Positions 41,706 through 50,340 are shown, counted from the first letter of the stretch. The stretch: 64,000 nucleotides of DNA from Chrysiogenes arsenatis DSM 11915 (GCF_000469585.1 NZ_AWNK01000001.1:248731-312730), one strand, 5' to 3'. A program made the numbers and translations. Notes: generated by a model from the letters alone, not told the origin.

Positions 41706-42920
41706 ATGTATGCACGAACTTTGGCAGCCACAATCAAACAAGTGAGCGAAAGCTTTCCGGTGCTGCTTGTGACCGGCCCAAGACAGGTGGGAAAGACCAC
41801 ATTGCTCGAAATGTGCGCCCCACGGGGTATGCAATACGTTTCACTGGATGATCTTGATGTGCGAAGTTTGGCGCAAAGCGACCCCGCACTGTTCTTGCAA
41901 ACGTACAAGCCTCCGTTGATTATCGACGAGATTCAATACGCTCCCCAGTTGTTTTCGGCCATAAAAATCGTGGTAGATCGGAGCCCGCAAAACGGCCAGT
42001 TCTGGCTGACCGGTTCGCAGAAATTCCATCTCATGCAGGGGATTACAGAAAGTTTGGCCGGACGGGTAGCGGTGCTTGACCTACTGGGGCTTTCTGCTGC
42101 CGAAATTGCACATCAGGGAGCATCGTCCATACCATTTTTACCTTCAAACGAAATAAAACCGCTCGTAGGTGTTGGGTTAATGGAAACCTACCGCCGAATA
42201 TGGCTTGGCTCGTTTCCCCGGGTGGTCGATCACCCAGAAATAAGAGATATTTTTTATCGTTCGTATGTGCAAACGTATATCCAGCGTGATGTTCAAGATG
42301 TGCTCAGTATCAGCGACGAAATTGCCTTTCACACTTTTCTCGGAGCCATTGCCGCACGAACCGGGCAGCTGCTCAATTATGCCGATGTAGCCAGAGATGT
42401 CGCCGTTGACAATAAAACCGTCAAGGCCTGGCTTTCTGTGCTGGAGGCATCTGGCCTTGTCTACCTCCTCCGCCCCTATCATACCAATGTCACCAAGCGG
42501 ATTATCAAAACGCCCAAACTCTATTTTCTTGATACCGGCCTGTGTGCTTATCTGACCAAGTGGACGAGTCCCGAAGCGCTTGAAGCTGGGGCAATGAGTG
42601 GGGCGATATTAGAAACGTTCGTTGTTGCGGAAATTTTGAAAAGCTATTGGCACCATGGCAAAGAGGCGAATCTCTATTTTTATCGTGACACCGATCAAAA
42701 AGAGGTTGACGTGCTGATAGAAGCGAATAATACCCTTTACCCGATAGAGATCAAAAAAACCGCAACCCCGTCGCAAAACAGTACCAAGAGTTTTTCTGTA
42801 CTGCAAAAACTGGGCAAGCCAATCGGGCATGGCGCGGTTCTTTGCTTGACAGAAAAAATAGTACCTTTGTCACTACACGTTATGGCGATGCCAATTGGAG
42901 CTGAACGCGCTACACAATAA
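41706..42920 (+). CDS. AAA+ ATPase with DUF4143 (COG1373)
   Basis: The 404-residue protein has Walker A GPRQVGKTTLL (residues 24-34), Walker B LIIDEIQYAP, sensor segment WLTGSQKFHLM, then a winged-helix segment (TVKAWLSVLEASGLVYLLRPY) and the DUF4143 C-terminus with PD-(D/E)XK-like residues (GAILETFVVAEILKSY ... FYRDTDQKEVDVLIE). The family is widespread in mobile and accessory DNA; its function is not established. It stands alone behind a perfect palindrome. Confidence 0.88.
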   Translation: MYARTLAATIKQVSESFPVLLVTGPRQVGKTTLLEMCAPRGMQYVSLDDLDVRSLAQSDPALFLQTYKPPLIIDEIQYAPQLFSAIKIVVDRSPQNGQFWLTGSQKFHLMQGITESLAGRVAVLDLLGLSAAEIAHQGASSIPFLPSNEIKPLVGVGLMETYRRIWLGSFPRVVDHPEIRDIFYRSYVQTYIQRDVQDVLSISDEIAFHTFLGAIAARTGQLLNYADVARDVAVDNKTVKAWLSVLEASGLVYLLRPYHTNVTKRIIKTPKLYFLDTGLCAYLTKWTSPEALEAGAMSGAILETFVVAEILKSYWHHGKEANLYFYRDTDQKEVDVLIEANNTLYPIEIKKTATPSQNSTKSFSVLQKLGKPIGHGAVLCLTEKIVPLSLHVMAMPIGAERATQ

Positions 42921-43029
42921 AGAGAGCAATCAGTGGGAAGAGGCCGTAATTTTTTCTCACCGCTTGATATCTATCAATTCAGGAACCGTTTTCGTGTGGT
43001 AGTTTCTGCCTCACATTGGAGGTGCATCT

Positions 43030-44265
43030 ATGTCACAAGTTCGTTCTGATATGTCCGTCAAAGAAATTCTTGATACGTGGCCACAAACATTACCGGTTTT
43101 CCGTTCTCACGGATTTGAACAGTTTGCCGATGCCAAAACAGTCGATACCGTTGGGCGTTTTTTGAAACTCGACACACTGCTCAAGCAAAAGCAGTTTGAT
43201 ACCGCCACCTTTATCGCTCGCCTCGAAGAGATCATTACCGAAAAGGATGACTCCGCTGATATCAGCTTAACGCACGACAAACACGCGGCGGGTGACGTGC
43301 GTGTCGCTGGCCTACTCCCCTGTCCAGTGCGGATTCCAATTACCGAAACATTCCACGCCCATGCGCAGGAGTTTGAAAAAAGCAGTGGTCTGAAAGTGAG
43401 CTATCAACTGGAAGCGGCTTCTGTCGGCGCTCACTGGTTTGCCAACAATATTGATACCGCCAAAGGGATCGATTCACTGCCGGATATTTTCCTTTCTGCC
43501 GGATTTGAAATGTTTTTCGATAAAAAAGCGATTGGCGAATGGAAGCGCAATAAAAAGTTTGTCGATACCACGTCGCCCACGGTTAACACCGCCTTTGATT
43601 CCATCCAAATCAAAGATCCAGACGGTGATTATTCGATCGTCGCTGTGGTCGCCGCCGTTTTCGTTATTCACAAAGAAAACTACCCTGACCTAGCCATTCC
43701 CCGCACATGGGGCGATATCCTGAAGCCGGAGTATGAAAAAAAGGTAGCCCTGCCGGTATCCGACTTCGATCTTTTTAACGGCATGCTACTGACGATTCAC
43801 AAAGAATTTGGCGATGACGGCGTGCGCTCGCTGGCTCGTTCCATGATCGCCAACCTACACCCCGCGCAGATGGTGAAGGCGGCGAAGCAGCAACGAACCC
43901 ACAAACCGTTCGTGACAATTATGCCGTACTTCTTCACCAAGATGGTACGTAACAGCGCCCGTTCCGAAGTGGTTTGGCCAGAAGATGGCGCTATCATCAG
44001 CCCAGTTTTCATGCTGGTAAAGCGCGAAAAAGCTGAGTTACTAAAACCGTTGACCGACGTCCTGGCGGGAAAAGAAATTGGGGAAATTCTGGGGATTAAC
44101 GGCCTGTTCCCGTCGCTCAATCCTGAAGTACAGAACGACTTGCCCGCGAGTGCGCCGTGGAAATGGATTGGCTGGGACTATATTTATCAGCACGACATCA
44201 GCGATCTTATCGCTCAAACCAATCAGGTATTTGAAGCAGAATGTCAGAAGGAGCCACTGCCATGA
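43030..44265 (+). CDS. Cytoplasmic solute-binding-like protein with N-terminal DUF1858-like domain
   Basis: The 411-residue protein starts behind GGAGGTG. Residues 7-70 (SDMSVKEILDTWPQTLPVFRSHGFEQFA...) resemble DUF1858, a small helical domain. From about 95 it looks like an ABC-type solute-binding protein of the iron or polyamine class (VRIPITETFHAHAQEFEKSSG, LPDIFLSAGFEMFFDKKAI, IPRTWGDILKPEYEKKVALP, NGLFPSLNPEVQNDLPA). There is no signal peptide or lipobox, so it should stay in the cytoplasm, which is odd for this fold. A CPVRIP segment precedes the first lobe. It overlaps the GTPase gene by ATGA. First gene of a three-gene operon without a permease; ligand unknown. Confidence 0.75.
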   Translation: MSQVRSDMSVKEILDTWPQTLPVFRSHGFEQFADAKTVDTVGRFLKLDTLLKQKQFDTATFIARLEEIITEKDDSADISLTHDKHAAGDVRVAGLLPCPVRIPITETFHAHAQEFEKSSGLKVSYQLEAASVGAHWFANNIDTAKGIDSLPDIFLSAGFEMFFDKKAIGEWKRNKKFVDTTSPTVNTAFDSIQIKDPDGDYSIVAVVAAVFVIHKENYPDLAIPRTWGDILKPEYEKKVALPVSDFDLFNGMLLTIHKEFGDDGVRSLARSMIANLHPAQMVKAAKQQRTHKPFVTIMPYFFTKMVRNSARSEVVWPEDGAIISPVFMLVKREKAELLKPLTDVLAGKEIGEILGINGLFPSLNPEVQNDLPASAPWKWIGWDYIYQHDISDLIAQTNQVFEAECQKEPLP

Positions 44266-44948
44266 AAGTGATTACCGTCGCCGGGCCGCCATCTTCGGGA
44301 AAAACATCGGTTATTCTCGGTGTAATTGATGCGCTCAAACAGCACCAAAAAGTTGGCGTGGTAAAGTTTGACTGTCTGAACACTGATGACGATAAACTCT
44401 ACGAAAAGCGGGGAGTTCCCGTCAAAAAAGGGCTTTCCGGCTCCATGTGCCCTGACCACTTTTTCGTCAGCAATATTGAAGAGTGCGTACAGTGGGGCAT
44501 CGCGCAGGGGGTGGATATCCTGATCAGCGAATCGGCTGGGCTGTGCAACCGCTGTTCGCCACACATTAAAGATGTGAAAGCCGTCTGCGTGATCGATAAC
44601 CTCAGTGGAGTTGCTACTCCGAAAAAGATCGGCCCAATGCTCAAATCTGCCGACATTGTGGTGATCACCAAAGGCGATATCGTGTCGCAAGCCGAACGGG
44701 AAGTGTTCGCCTACCGCGTCAAAAACGTCAACCCGAATGCGATTATCCTGCACGTCAACGGTATCACCGGACAAGGGGCATACGAACTGGCCACGGTATT
44801 TACGGACGCGCCGGAAGACATCACCATGAATGGGAAGCAACTACGCTTTTCGATGCCGTCGGCGCTCTGCTCGTATTGCCTTGGCGAAACGCGCATTGGC
44901 GCATCGTACCAGATGGGCAACGTGCGTAAAATGGAAATGAAGGAGTAG
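44262..44948 (+). CDS. HypB/CobW-like P-loop GTPase with cysteine motifs
   Basis: I start at 44262 (MKVITVAGPPSSGKTSV, GGAG upstream). The 228-residue protein has Walker A GPPSSGKTS, a switch-like VVKFDCLNTDDD, and ITKGD as the likely nucleotide base motif (NKxD position). Cysteines recur in GSMCPDHF, EECVQWG, ESAGLCNRCSPH and a C-terminal SALCSYCLGETRIG. The layout resembles the SIMIBI GTPases that deliver metals (HypB, UreG, CobW), where cysteines bind nickel, zinc or cobalt. It lies between a solute-binding-like protein (ATGA overlap) and an ABC ATPase (5-bp gap). Substrate unknown; metallochaperone role inferred. Confidence 0.7.
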   Translation: MKVITVAGPPSSGKTSVILGVIDALKQHQKVGVVKFDCLNTDDDKLYEKRGVPVKKGLSGSMCPDHFFVSNIEECVQWGIAQGVDILISESAGLCNRCSPHIKDVKAVCVIDNLSGVATPKKIGPMLKSADIVVITKGDIVSQAEREVFAYRVKNVNPNAIILHVNGITGQGAYELATVFTDAPEDITMNGKQLRFSMPSALCSYCLGETRIGASYQMGNVRKMEMKE

Positions 44949-44953
44949 GAATC

Positions 44954-45961
44954 ATGAAAAATGCCACTGATATACTGACGCAGCCACTCGCTTCGTTGCT
45001 GGAAGCTGCCCCCTATATTCCAGACTTTTTCGACTCCTACGGCATGTCGCTTAACCTTACAGCGCCAACATTGGCAGACTTCCTAGCAACGCTTTCCGAA
45101 GATGCCTACGAAGATGCCGGCACAACACCCGAAGCGCTCCGCGAAACCTTCATCGCCTTCTATCAGGGGATGTGCGCCATGAACGCCAGCAATGAGCGCG
45201 TAGTCGAATCACTTACCATTATTGGTGGGTTCAGCAAAAGTGGCGAGCCGGAAAACTTTGAACTTACCTTGCGCCCCGGTGACGTCGTCAGCATCGTCGG
45301 GCCGACGGGATCGGGCAAAAGCCGCCTGCTCGCCGATATTGAGTGGGTGGCGCAGAAAGATACGCCGACGAAACGGCAAGTGCTCATCAATAATGCCGTA
45401 CCTGATTCACAATGGCGTTTTTCGCTGGAACATAAGTTGGTTGCGCAGTTGTCGCAAAACATGAATTTTGTTATGGATTTAAGCGTCCATGAATTTGTGG
45501 AAATGCACGCCGAAAGCCGCTTAATCGAAAACAAAGATGAAGTCATTCGCAAGATTATTCACGAAGCCAACGAACTCGCTGGCGAAAAATTCAGTGCCGA
45601 TACCCCAGTGACTTCACTCAGCGGCGGGCAATCACGCGCACTGATGATCGCCGATACGGCCTTTCTCAGCCGTTCGCCGATTGTTCTGATTGACGAAATC
45701 GAAAATGCCGGTATTGATCGCCGCAAAGCACTCGACCTGCTCGTAAAAGGGGAGAAAATCGTGTTGATGGCCACGCACGACCCGATCTTGGCATTGATGG
45801 CCAGCCGCCGTTTAGTTATCCGCAATGGCGCAGTGTATAAGATTCTGGAAACCTCGCAGGCCGAAAAAGATAACCTCGTTGCCCTGTCTGCTCTCGATCA
45901 AAAAATCCTCCGCCTGCGGAATCGATTGCGTAGCGGCGAGACAATCGACAGAGTCGAGTAA
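44954..45961 (+). CDS. ABC-type ATPase with N-terminal DUF1858/ScdA_N-like domain
   Basis: The 335-residue protein begins with a helical domain (residues 1-75: DILTQPLASLLEAAPYIPDF, FFDSYGMSLNL) similar in pattern to the first domain of the solute-binding-like partner. The ATPase follows: Walker A GPTGSGKSRLL, a Q-loop region (AQLSQNMNFVMD), signature SLSGGQSRALMI, Walker B SPIVLIDEIENAGI and switch histidine MATHDP. In place of the usual DEP(T) it reads DEIENAG, closer to UvrA/SMC-type or soluble ABC ATPases. No permease gene is adjacent, so it may power a protein complex rather than transport. Last gene of the operon. Confidence 0.75.
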   Translation: MKNATDILTQPLASLLEAAPYIPDFFDSYGMSLNLTAPTLADFLATLSEDAYEDAGTTPEALRETFIAFYQGMCAMNASNERVVESLTIIGGFSKSGEPENFELTLRPGDVVSIVGPTGSGKSRLLADIEWVAQKDTPTKRQVLINNAVPDSQWRFSLEHKLVAQLSQNMNFVMDLSVHEFVEMHAESRLIENKDEVIRKIIHEANELAGEKFSADTPVTSLSGGQSRALMIADTAFLSRSPIVLIDEIENAGIDRRKALDLLVKGEKIVLMATHDPILALMASRRLVIRNGAVYKILETSQAEKDNLVALSALDQKILRLRNRLRSGETIDRVE

Positions 45962-45988
45962 GAGACATGTGACGTGAAATTTTTTATT

Positions 45989-46372
45989 TTATCGCCTCAT
46001 ATCGCTGATAATAGAGAGAGTTGTTTCGAGTAACGTATCCATTTCATTTTGGCATATCTCGAAAATGATTTCAGAATCAAGATGAAAATAGTGATGTGAA
46101 ATAATATCCCGTATGCCTTTGACTTGCCTCCACGGGATATTCGGATAGCTGAGGAGCAATTTGTGTTCGCTAATTTTATCGATATTTTTAAAACCCTCAC
46201 CGATCGCTACGAGCCTCATAGAGATACTATCAAGCTTCTCAAGACCATCATCATCCCTTAAAAAATCATCGCTTGAGCGTATTCCATTAAACCTTTTTAG
46301 AATAAGCTCTATTGAAAACTTAATATCTTCGAGAGTTGACAGAAGTAATATTTTTTGCTCAGCATCATACAT
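45989..46372 (-). CDS. hepT: HepT-family toxin (DUF86 HEPN RNase)
   Basis: The 127-residue helical protein carries the HEPN catalytic motif R-X4-H-X-Y as RDIISHHY. HepT toxins are RNases kept inactive when the partner MntA adds AMP to the tyrosine of this motif. It overlaps mntA by 8 bp, in the order antitoxin then toxin on the minus strand. Base composition is more AT-rich than the neighbouring operon, consistent with acquisition. Confidence 0.88.
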   Translation of the reverse strand: MYDAEQKILLLSTLEDIKFSIELILKRFNGIRSSDDFLRDDDGLEKLDSISMRLVAIGEGFKNIDKISEHKLLLSYPNIPWRQVKGIRDIISHHYFHLDSEIIFEICQNEMDTLLETTLSIISDMRR

Positions 46373-46664
46373 AAATCAAATCTTTCCGAATGGTTTCTAA
46401 AAAAAGTGGCTTGATATTTTTATGATCACGAACGATATCAACTTTCCTCTGCAAATCATACTCAATCTGCTCTTTAATAGCTGCCATAGCAAAAAGCGAT
46501 GGTTTCATAGTGACAAACAAGTCAATATCGCTGCTGTCGCTTGCCGTGTCTTTTGCGTAACTCCCAAACAAGCCAATCCTTTCGACAGAATATTTTTCCT
46601 GAAACTCAGGAGAGTGCTCCTTTAAGTAGTTAAGAATGAGAGATTTATCAAGTTTCTTTCTCAT
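46365..46664 (-). CDS. mntA: MntA-family nucleotidyltransferase antitoxin
   Basis: The 99-residue protein has the minimal nucleotidyltransferase core: IGLFGSYAKDTASDSSDIDLFV (GS...DxD), followed by VDIVRDHKNIKPLF with the third acidic residue (VDIV). It should AMPylate and silence the HepT toxin. Ribosome site AAGGAGG is seen a few bases upstream. Confidence 0.88.
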   Translation of the reverse strand: MRKKLDKSLILNYLKEHSPEFQEKYSVERIGLFGSYAKDTASDSSDIDLFVTMKPSLFAMAAIKEQIEYDLQRKVDIVRDHKNIKPLFLETIRKDLIYV

Positions 46665-46801
46665 TTTAAGGAAACCTCCTTAGACTTCTATGCCCTGAGT
46701 TTAATCATAGTTGAATAAAAAACAATGGAGAGGATTACACTTTTCCCTTGAGAAGCAACCCCATTCAACCCTGGTTGCGTCGCCAGCTCAGCCAGATCCA
46801 G

Positions 46802-46910
46802 CACCCACTCGTCATCTCGAACGAATGTGAGAGATCCAGATTTCTCCTCGCGATGCTCGTCGAAATGACAACAGCCTGAAGCAGTAAGACACCTGTTCCT
46901 GAATATTTTA
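46802..46910. repeat. Single diverged copy of the 275-bp repeat core
   Basis: CACCCACTCGTCATCTCGAACGA...GATTTCTCC...GTCGAAATGACAACAGC..GAAGCAGTAAGACACCTGTTC matches the middle of the tandem repeats at 47730-48515. It contains the same palindrome (46811-46870). The 274-bp gap 46665-46938 otherwise holds only the mntA upstream region. Confidence 0.8.
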
Positions 46911-46938
46911 CAGCATCCACCCGCTTACCCAGTGCAGA

Positions 46939-47142
46939 TTATTGCTCCACAAAAACGTCATCAAAAAACAGCTCTTGATCGAGGGACTTTTGCCATTCGC
47001 GGTGTCTTTTTACACTTTCTATACGGCGCTCGCGGGGAAAGTTAAGGAATCGCAGTGCTTCCGCAGGCCCTAAGCCTTTCACCAGTAATTCAACACCTTT
47101 TTGCACGACCAACTCGTCACTCATATATCGCGTTGCTTTCAT
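46939..47142 (-). CDS. Small partner protein of PIN toxin, putative antitoxin
   Basis: The 67-residue protein starts at 47142 (MKATRYMSDELVVQKG) behind AAAGGAGGATCTGAG. It has a helical, charged sequence (GPAEALRFLNFPRERRIESVKRHREWQKSLDQELFFDDVF). It overlaps the PIN-domain gene by ATGA and follows it, the reverse of the usual VapBC order. I recall similar small proteins beside PIN genes but no named family; the antitoxin role is inferred from context. Confidence 0.6.
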   Translation of the reverse strand: MKATRYMSDELVVQKGVELLVKGLGPAEALRFLNFPRERRIESVKRHREWQKSLDQELFFDDVFVEQ

Positions 47143-47591
47143 CTCAGATCCTCCTTTCCACAAAACTCTATCGGAGTGCCGCACCAGACGGTACTCTGTA
47201 CCAGACGACATTTGCGAAGTAGACGATCGTCACACGTAACAAAATCTGACAGCGCAGCTTCAGCAAATGATACATGAGCAGCATCCGCAATGCCAAAACC
47301 GCGCTGCACTAAATATTCCGCCCTCGTTCGTGTTGCTTTGGCGTCTAACAGTGTCACAGGATGCCCCACACTGGAAAGGATCGCAAGCAGCTCCATCCGC
47401 TCAAAAATTTCAGTAATAGCTGCAATTTCCCGTTGATGTACTGGCGAGTAAACAAGACGAAGCTCCCCAGCACGAACGTGTTGCAAGATAAGACGCACGG
47501 CATCACTTTCCAGCCTTATCCTTACAAAGCTTTGATCATCAAACGGACGACAGAGTGCGCAAACATCAAGATAAATAGGACGCTGCGTCAT
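47139..47591 (-). CDS. PIN-domain protein (VapC-like toxin)
   Basis: The 150-residue protein starts at 47591 (MTQRPIYLDVCALCRPFDD) behind AAGGGG. Its PIN-domain acidic residues are visible: YLDVCALCRPFD at the N-terminus, a central glutamate in HQREIAAI, GIADAAHVSFAEA and the C-terminal DFVTCDDRLLRK. PIN toxins are magnesium-dependent RNases, often cutting tRNA or rRNA. The frame runs open far upstream through repeat DNA, but that stretch is repeat translation and not part of the gene. Confidence 0.82.
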   Translation of the reverse strand: MTQRPIYLDVCALCRPFDDQSFVRIRLESDAVRLILQHVRAGELRLVYSPVHQREIAAITEIFERMELLAILSSVGHPVTLLDAKATRTRAEYLVQRGFGIADAAHVSFAEAALSDFVTCDDRLLRKCRLVQSTVWCGTPIEFCGKEDLR

Positions 47592-47729
47592 GCAAATCCC
47601 CTTGCGAGTAATGAGTATACTGCAAAACATAAAGCAAAAAATGACCTGAGTAAACCCGTTTGACATTTCGTTAGCGCCTCCCACCCTCGACCCCTTGCTT
47701 TTGCTTGCCAACCTCAAAGATACGATCTG

Positions 47730-48515
47730 TAATTCCCCTCCCTTGGAGGGGTGTCGCGTAGCGACGGGGTGGTGCTGAGCAGGAAGTGGCCATAGAGCAG
47801 TACCGCACCCACTTGTCATCTCGAACGTATGTGAGAGATCCAGATTTCTCCTCGCGATGCTCGTCGAAATGACAACAGCTCGAAGCAGTAAGACACCTGC
47901 TCCAGAATATTTTCCTTTCCTTTCCTTTCTTTTCCCTCCCTCGGTAAGCTTTTGCCCATTGGGTGCGCCGCCTGCGTCAGAGATCCGGCAGACACAATGA
48001 CCCTCCGTAATTCCCCTCCCTTGGAGGGGTGTCGCGTAGCGACGGGGTGGTGCCAAGCAGGAAGTGGCCATAGAGCAGTACCGCACCCACTTGTCATCTC
48101 GAACGTATGTGAGAAATCCAGATTTCTCCTCGCGATGCTCGTCGAAATGACAACAACTCGAAGCAGTAAGGCACCTGCTCCAGAATATTTTCCTTTCCTT
48201 TCCTTTCCCTCCCTCGGTAAGCTTATGCCTCTTGGTTGCGCCGCCTGCGTCAGAGATCCGGCAGACACAATGCCCCTCCGTAATTCCCCTCCCTTGGAGG
48301 GGTGTCGCGTAGCGACGGGGTGGTGCTGAGCAGGCGGTGGCCATAGAGCAGTACCGCACCCACTTGTCATCTCGAATGAATGTGAGAGATCCAGATTTCT
48401 CCTCGCGATGCTCGTCGAAATGACAACAGATCGAAGCAGTAAGACACCTGTTCAGAATATTTTCCTTTCCTTTCCCTCCCTCGGTAAGCTTTTGCCCATT
48501 GGGTGCGCCGCCTGC
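47730..48515. repeat. Three tandem direct repeats of about 275 bp
   Basis: Near-identical units begin with TAATTCCCCTCCCTTGGAGG at 47730, 48008 and 48281 (periods 278 and 273 bp). Each holds GTGTCGCGTAGCGACGGGG, a palindrome from TCATCTCGAACG to CGTCGAAATGACA, a (TTTCC)n tract and TCAGAGATCCGGCAGACACA; the third is cut short. The 1.24-kb gap 47592-48835 contains these repeats, then unrelated sequence with a GGCCACAGGAAGTGGCC hairpin near 48540 and the porin promoter. No credible gene is present; open frames here are repeat-derived. Confidence 0.9.
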
Positions 48516-48752
48516 TCAGCTAGACCCCGCACGGGGCGGCCACAGGAAGTGGCCAGTCCGGCACATGTCCACGGAGGGGCATTGTGCCGGATCTCTGAGG
48601 CAGGCAAGCAAAACCAATGGGAAGCAAAAGCGCGAGGGCACTTTTCTTTGGTTCTCTCTTTTGGTTCCAAAAGAAAGAACAGCCACTACGCCATTTTGTC
48701 ACGCCACCCCAAAAAAATACGCCAAAATGACGCACTTGCTCAAGTTTTTTGC

Positions 48753-48781
48753 TTGACAGCCGAAACGCCCAGTGTTATCTG
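48753..48781 (+). promoter_or_regulatory. Promoter of the porin gene
   Basis: TTGACA (48753-48758), a 17-bp spacer and TATCTG (48776-48781), 54 bp before the porin start codon. Confidence 0.7.
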
Positions 48782-48835
48782 TCCACTCGTTACCAATTTT
48801 GTTTGTAAAAACAAAAAACAAAAAGGAGAAGAGTT

Positions 48836-50092
48836 ATGAAAAAAATCGTTCTTGCTGGACTTACCGTAGCCGCCGTTGCTGCTACATCTTTCGCTGCTGA
48901 TGTGAAAATTAGCGGGTCTTATGATCTTCGTGGATTTGCTCTCGACAACACAGACTTCAATGCAAATGATGACAATGGCACTGACGCTCGCTTCTACGAT
49001 CAACGCGTTCGCGTTCAAGCGGTCATGAAAGCTTCTGACGCTATCAGCGTAACTTTGAGAAGCGACCTTTCTGAAGGTGATTGGGGAACAAACGATACAC
49101 AGAGCAACAATGGTGGCAATAAATTCCGCCTTGATCGTGCTTTCTTGACCATGAAGCTCCCAAGCAACCTTGGTACATTGACTGCTGGTACCATTGGATA
49201 TGACATTGAGCGCACCGGTCTTCTTCTCAACCTCCACCGCAACGATGGCTTCTTGTACACGAACACGTTTGGCATGGTTGGCGTAGAAGCTGGTAACATT
49301 AAAGTTGAAGACAGTGAACTTAATGTAGGCGTAACAGCTGAAGGCGACAGAGATGTGTATCTTGTTAAAGCAACCGTAAAGCCTATGGACAACCTGACAG
49401 TAAGCCCATACTTCGTTTATGACAACGATAAAGATGAGGCTCTGGGCGCTAACGTAAAACGCATGGCTCTTGGTGTTGATGCAGGATTCAAAGCTGGAAT
49501 GTTTGGCGTTGATGGCACCTTGTATATGATAGATGGAAAAGAAGAAACTCCTGGCGCAGTTGACAAAGATCTTGAAGGTCTCGTGTTCAACCTCATGGCC
49601 AATGTTAAACCTATCCCTGGCTTGACCATCGGCGCAGGCTACACCTATATGCAAGGTGATGATAACGCAGCAGATAATGAAAATGAAGCCATTGTCTCTT
49701 TTGTTGATGGCGATCCAGGCAACAACCCAATGAGAGGGTTCATTTTCTGGAACGACTATTCGCATGACGGAGCTAAGCTCTATGGTACTGATGGAAAGAA
49801 CGTGTCTCAGCCAGCTTCTGGATACTTCAACGGTATCAATGCGTTCAAACTCTATGCTGACTATGCATTTGATAAGTTTGGTGTAGGTGCTCACGCTATC
49901 TATGCTGAAGATGCTGAAACCGTAACTGGCGCAAACGAAAAAGAGATCACAGAGTTTGGCGTGTATGGTAGCTACAAAATCTACGATAACGCTACTCTGA
50001 CTCTTCAACTCGCTACAGCTGAGCTTGACGAAGCAAATACACAAAGAGATGACGCCACTTTTGCTGGCCTTGGACTTTCTGTTAAGTTCTAA
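48836..50092 (+). CDS. Major outer-membrane porin-like beta-barrel protein
   Basis: The 418-residue protein has a short signal peptide (MKKIVLAGLTVAAVAATSFA-AD) and a mature part of alternating strands ending in phenylalanine (LGLSVKF), the outer-membrane assembly signal. About 16 amphipathic strands are suggested (VKISGSYDLRGFAL, AISVTLRSDL, FKLYADYAFDKFGVGAHAIY, TLTLQLATAEL). It has a strong promoter, GGAGAAG ribosome site and strong terminator, and narrow codon use, which suggest high expression. It is likely a general or anion porin. A repeat array lies immediately upstream, which may have placed it in the accessory region. Confidence 0.82.
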   Translation: MKKIVLAGLTVAAVAATSFAADVKISGSYDLRGFALDNTDFNANDDNGTDARFYDQRVRVQAVMKASDAISVTLRSDLSEGDWGTNDTQSNNGGNKFRLDRAFLTMKLPSNLGTLTAGTIGYDIERTGLLLNLHRNDGFLYTNTFGMVGVEAGNIKVEDSELNVGVTAEGDRDVYLVKATVKPMDNLTVSPYFVYDNDKDEALGANVKRMALGVDAGFKAGMFGVDGTLYMIDGKEETPGAVDKDLEGLVFNLMANVKPIPGLTIGAGYTYMQGDDNAADNENEAIVSFVDGDPGNNPMRGFIFWNDYSHDGAKLYGTDGKNVSQPASGYFNGINAFKLYADYAFDKFGVGAHAIYAEDAETVTGANEKEITEFGVYGSYKIYDNATLTLQLATAELDEANTQRDDATFAGLGLSVKF

Positions 50093-50124
50093 TCTCTAAC
50101 GCTTTGCCCTAAACGAATCTTCTT

Positions 50125-50160
50125 TACCCTCCCTGTGTGTTACACGGGGAGGGTATTTTT
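50125..50160 (+). terminator. Intrinsic terminator of the porin gene
   Basis: TACCCTCCCTGTGT and ACACGGGGAGGGTA form a 14-bp stem with one mismatch and a GTT loop, followed by TTTTTG, 33 nt after the stop. Confidence 0.92.
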
Positions 50161-50180
50161 GTTTAAGCACAGGTACTACT

Positions 50181-50198
50181 GCAGCAGCAGCAGCAGCA
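50181..50198. repeat. GCA trinucleotide microsatellite
   Basis: Six GCA units in tandem in noncoding DNA after the porin terminator. Short tandem repeats like this can vary by slippage but here affect no recognised gene. Confidence 0.7.
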
Positions 50199-50230
50199 TA
50201 GAACACCCAAACACACAATAGAGAAGGCAG

Positions 50231-50340
50231 TACTGGACACCCAGTGCGCCGGGATAAGCTGGCAAGAGATCAAGAGGAGGAATTACTGGACACCCACTTT
50301 AAGACAAGGAATTACTGGACACCCACTTTAAGACGCATCT
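50231..50340. repeat. Cluster of TACTGGACACCCA repeats
   Basis: Three copies of TACTGGACACCCA lie within about 110 bp; the last two share AATTACTGGACACCCACTTT. Related copies occur near 41551, 51052, 51093, 51477 and 52265. The 429-bp gap 50093-50521 holds these, the porin terminator and the GCA tract. Such GGACACCC elements resemble dispersed REP-like or transposon-end sequences. Confidence 0.75.

Noticed and set aside
43030-45961. Ordinary ABC importer
   Set aside because: There is no permease gene, the solute-binding protein has no export signal, and a GTPase gene sits between the two other genes.
47592-48370. Open frames through the tandem repeats (RRYATPLQGR... type translations)
   Set aside because: They are periodic translations of the 275-bp DNA repeat with no start signals; only the last part (47139-47591) is a real PIN gene.
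47730-48530. CRISPR array
   Set aside because: The repeats are about 275 bp, contiguous and without unique spacers; there are no cas genes.
48740-50044. Long open frame of 434 codons antisense to the porin gene
   Set aside because: It has no ribosome site, its translation resembles no family, and it is an effect of the narrow codon use of the porin gene, which has clear signals on the plus strand.
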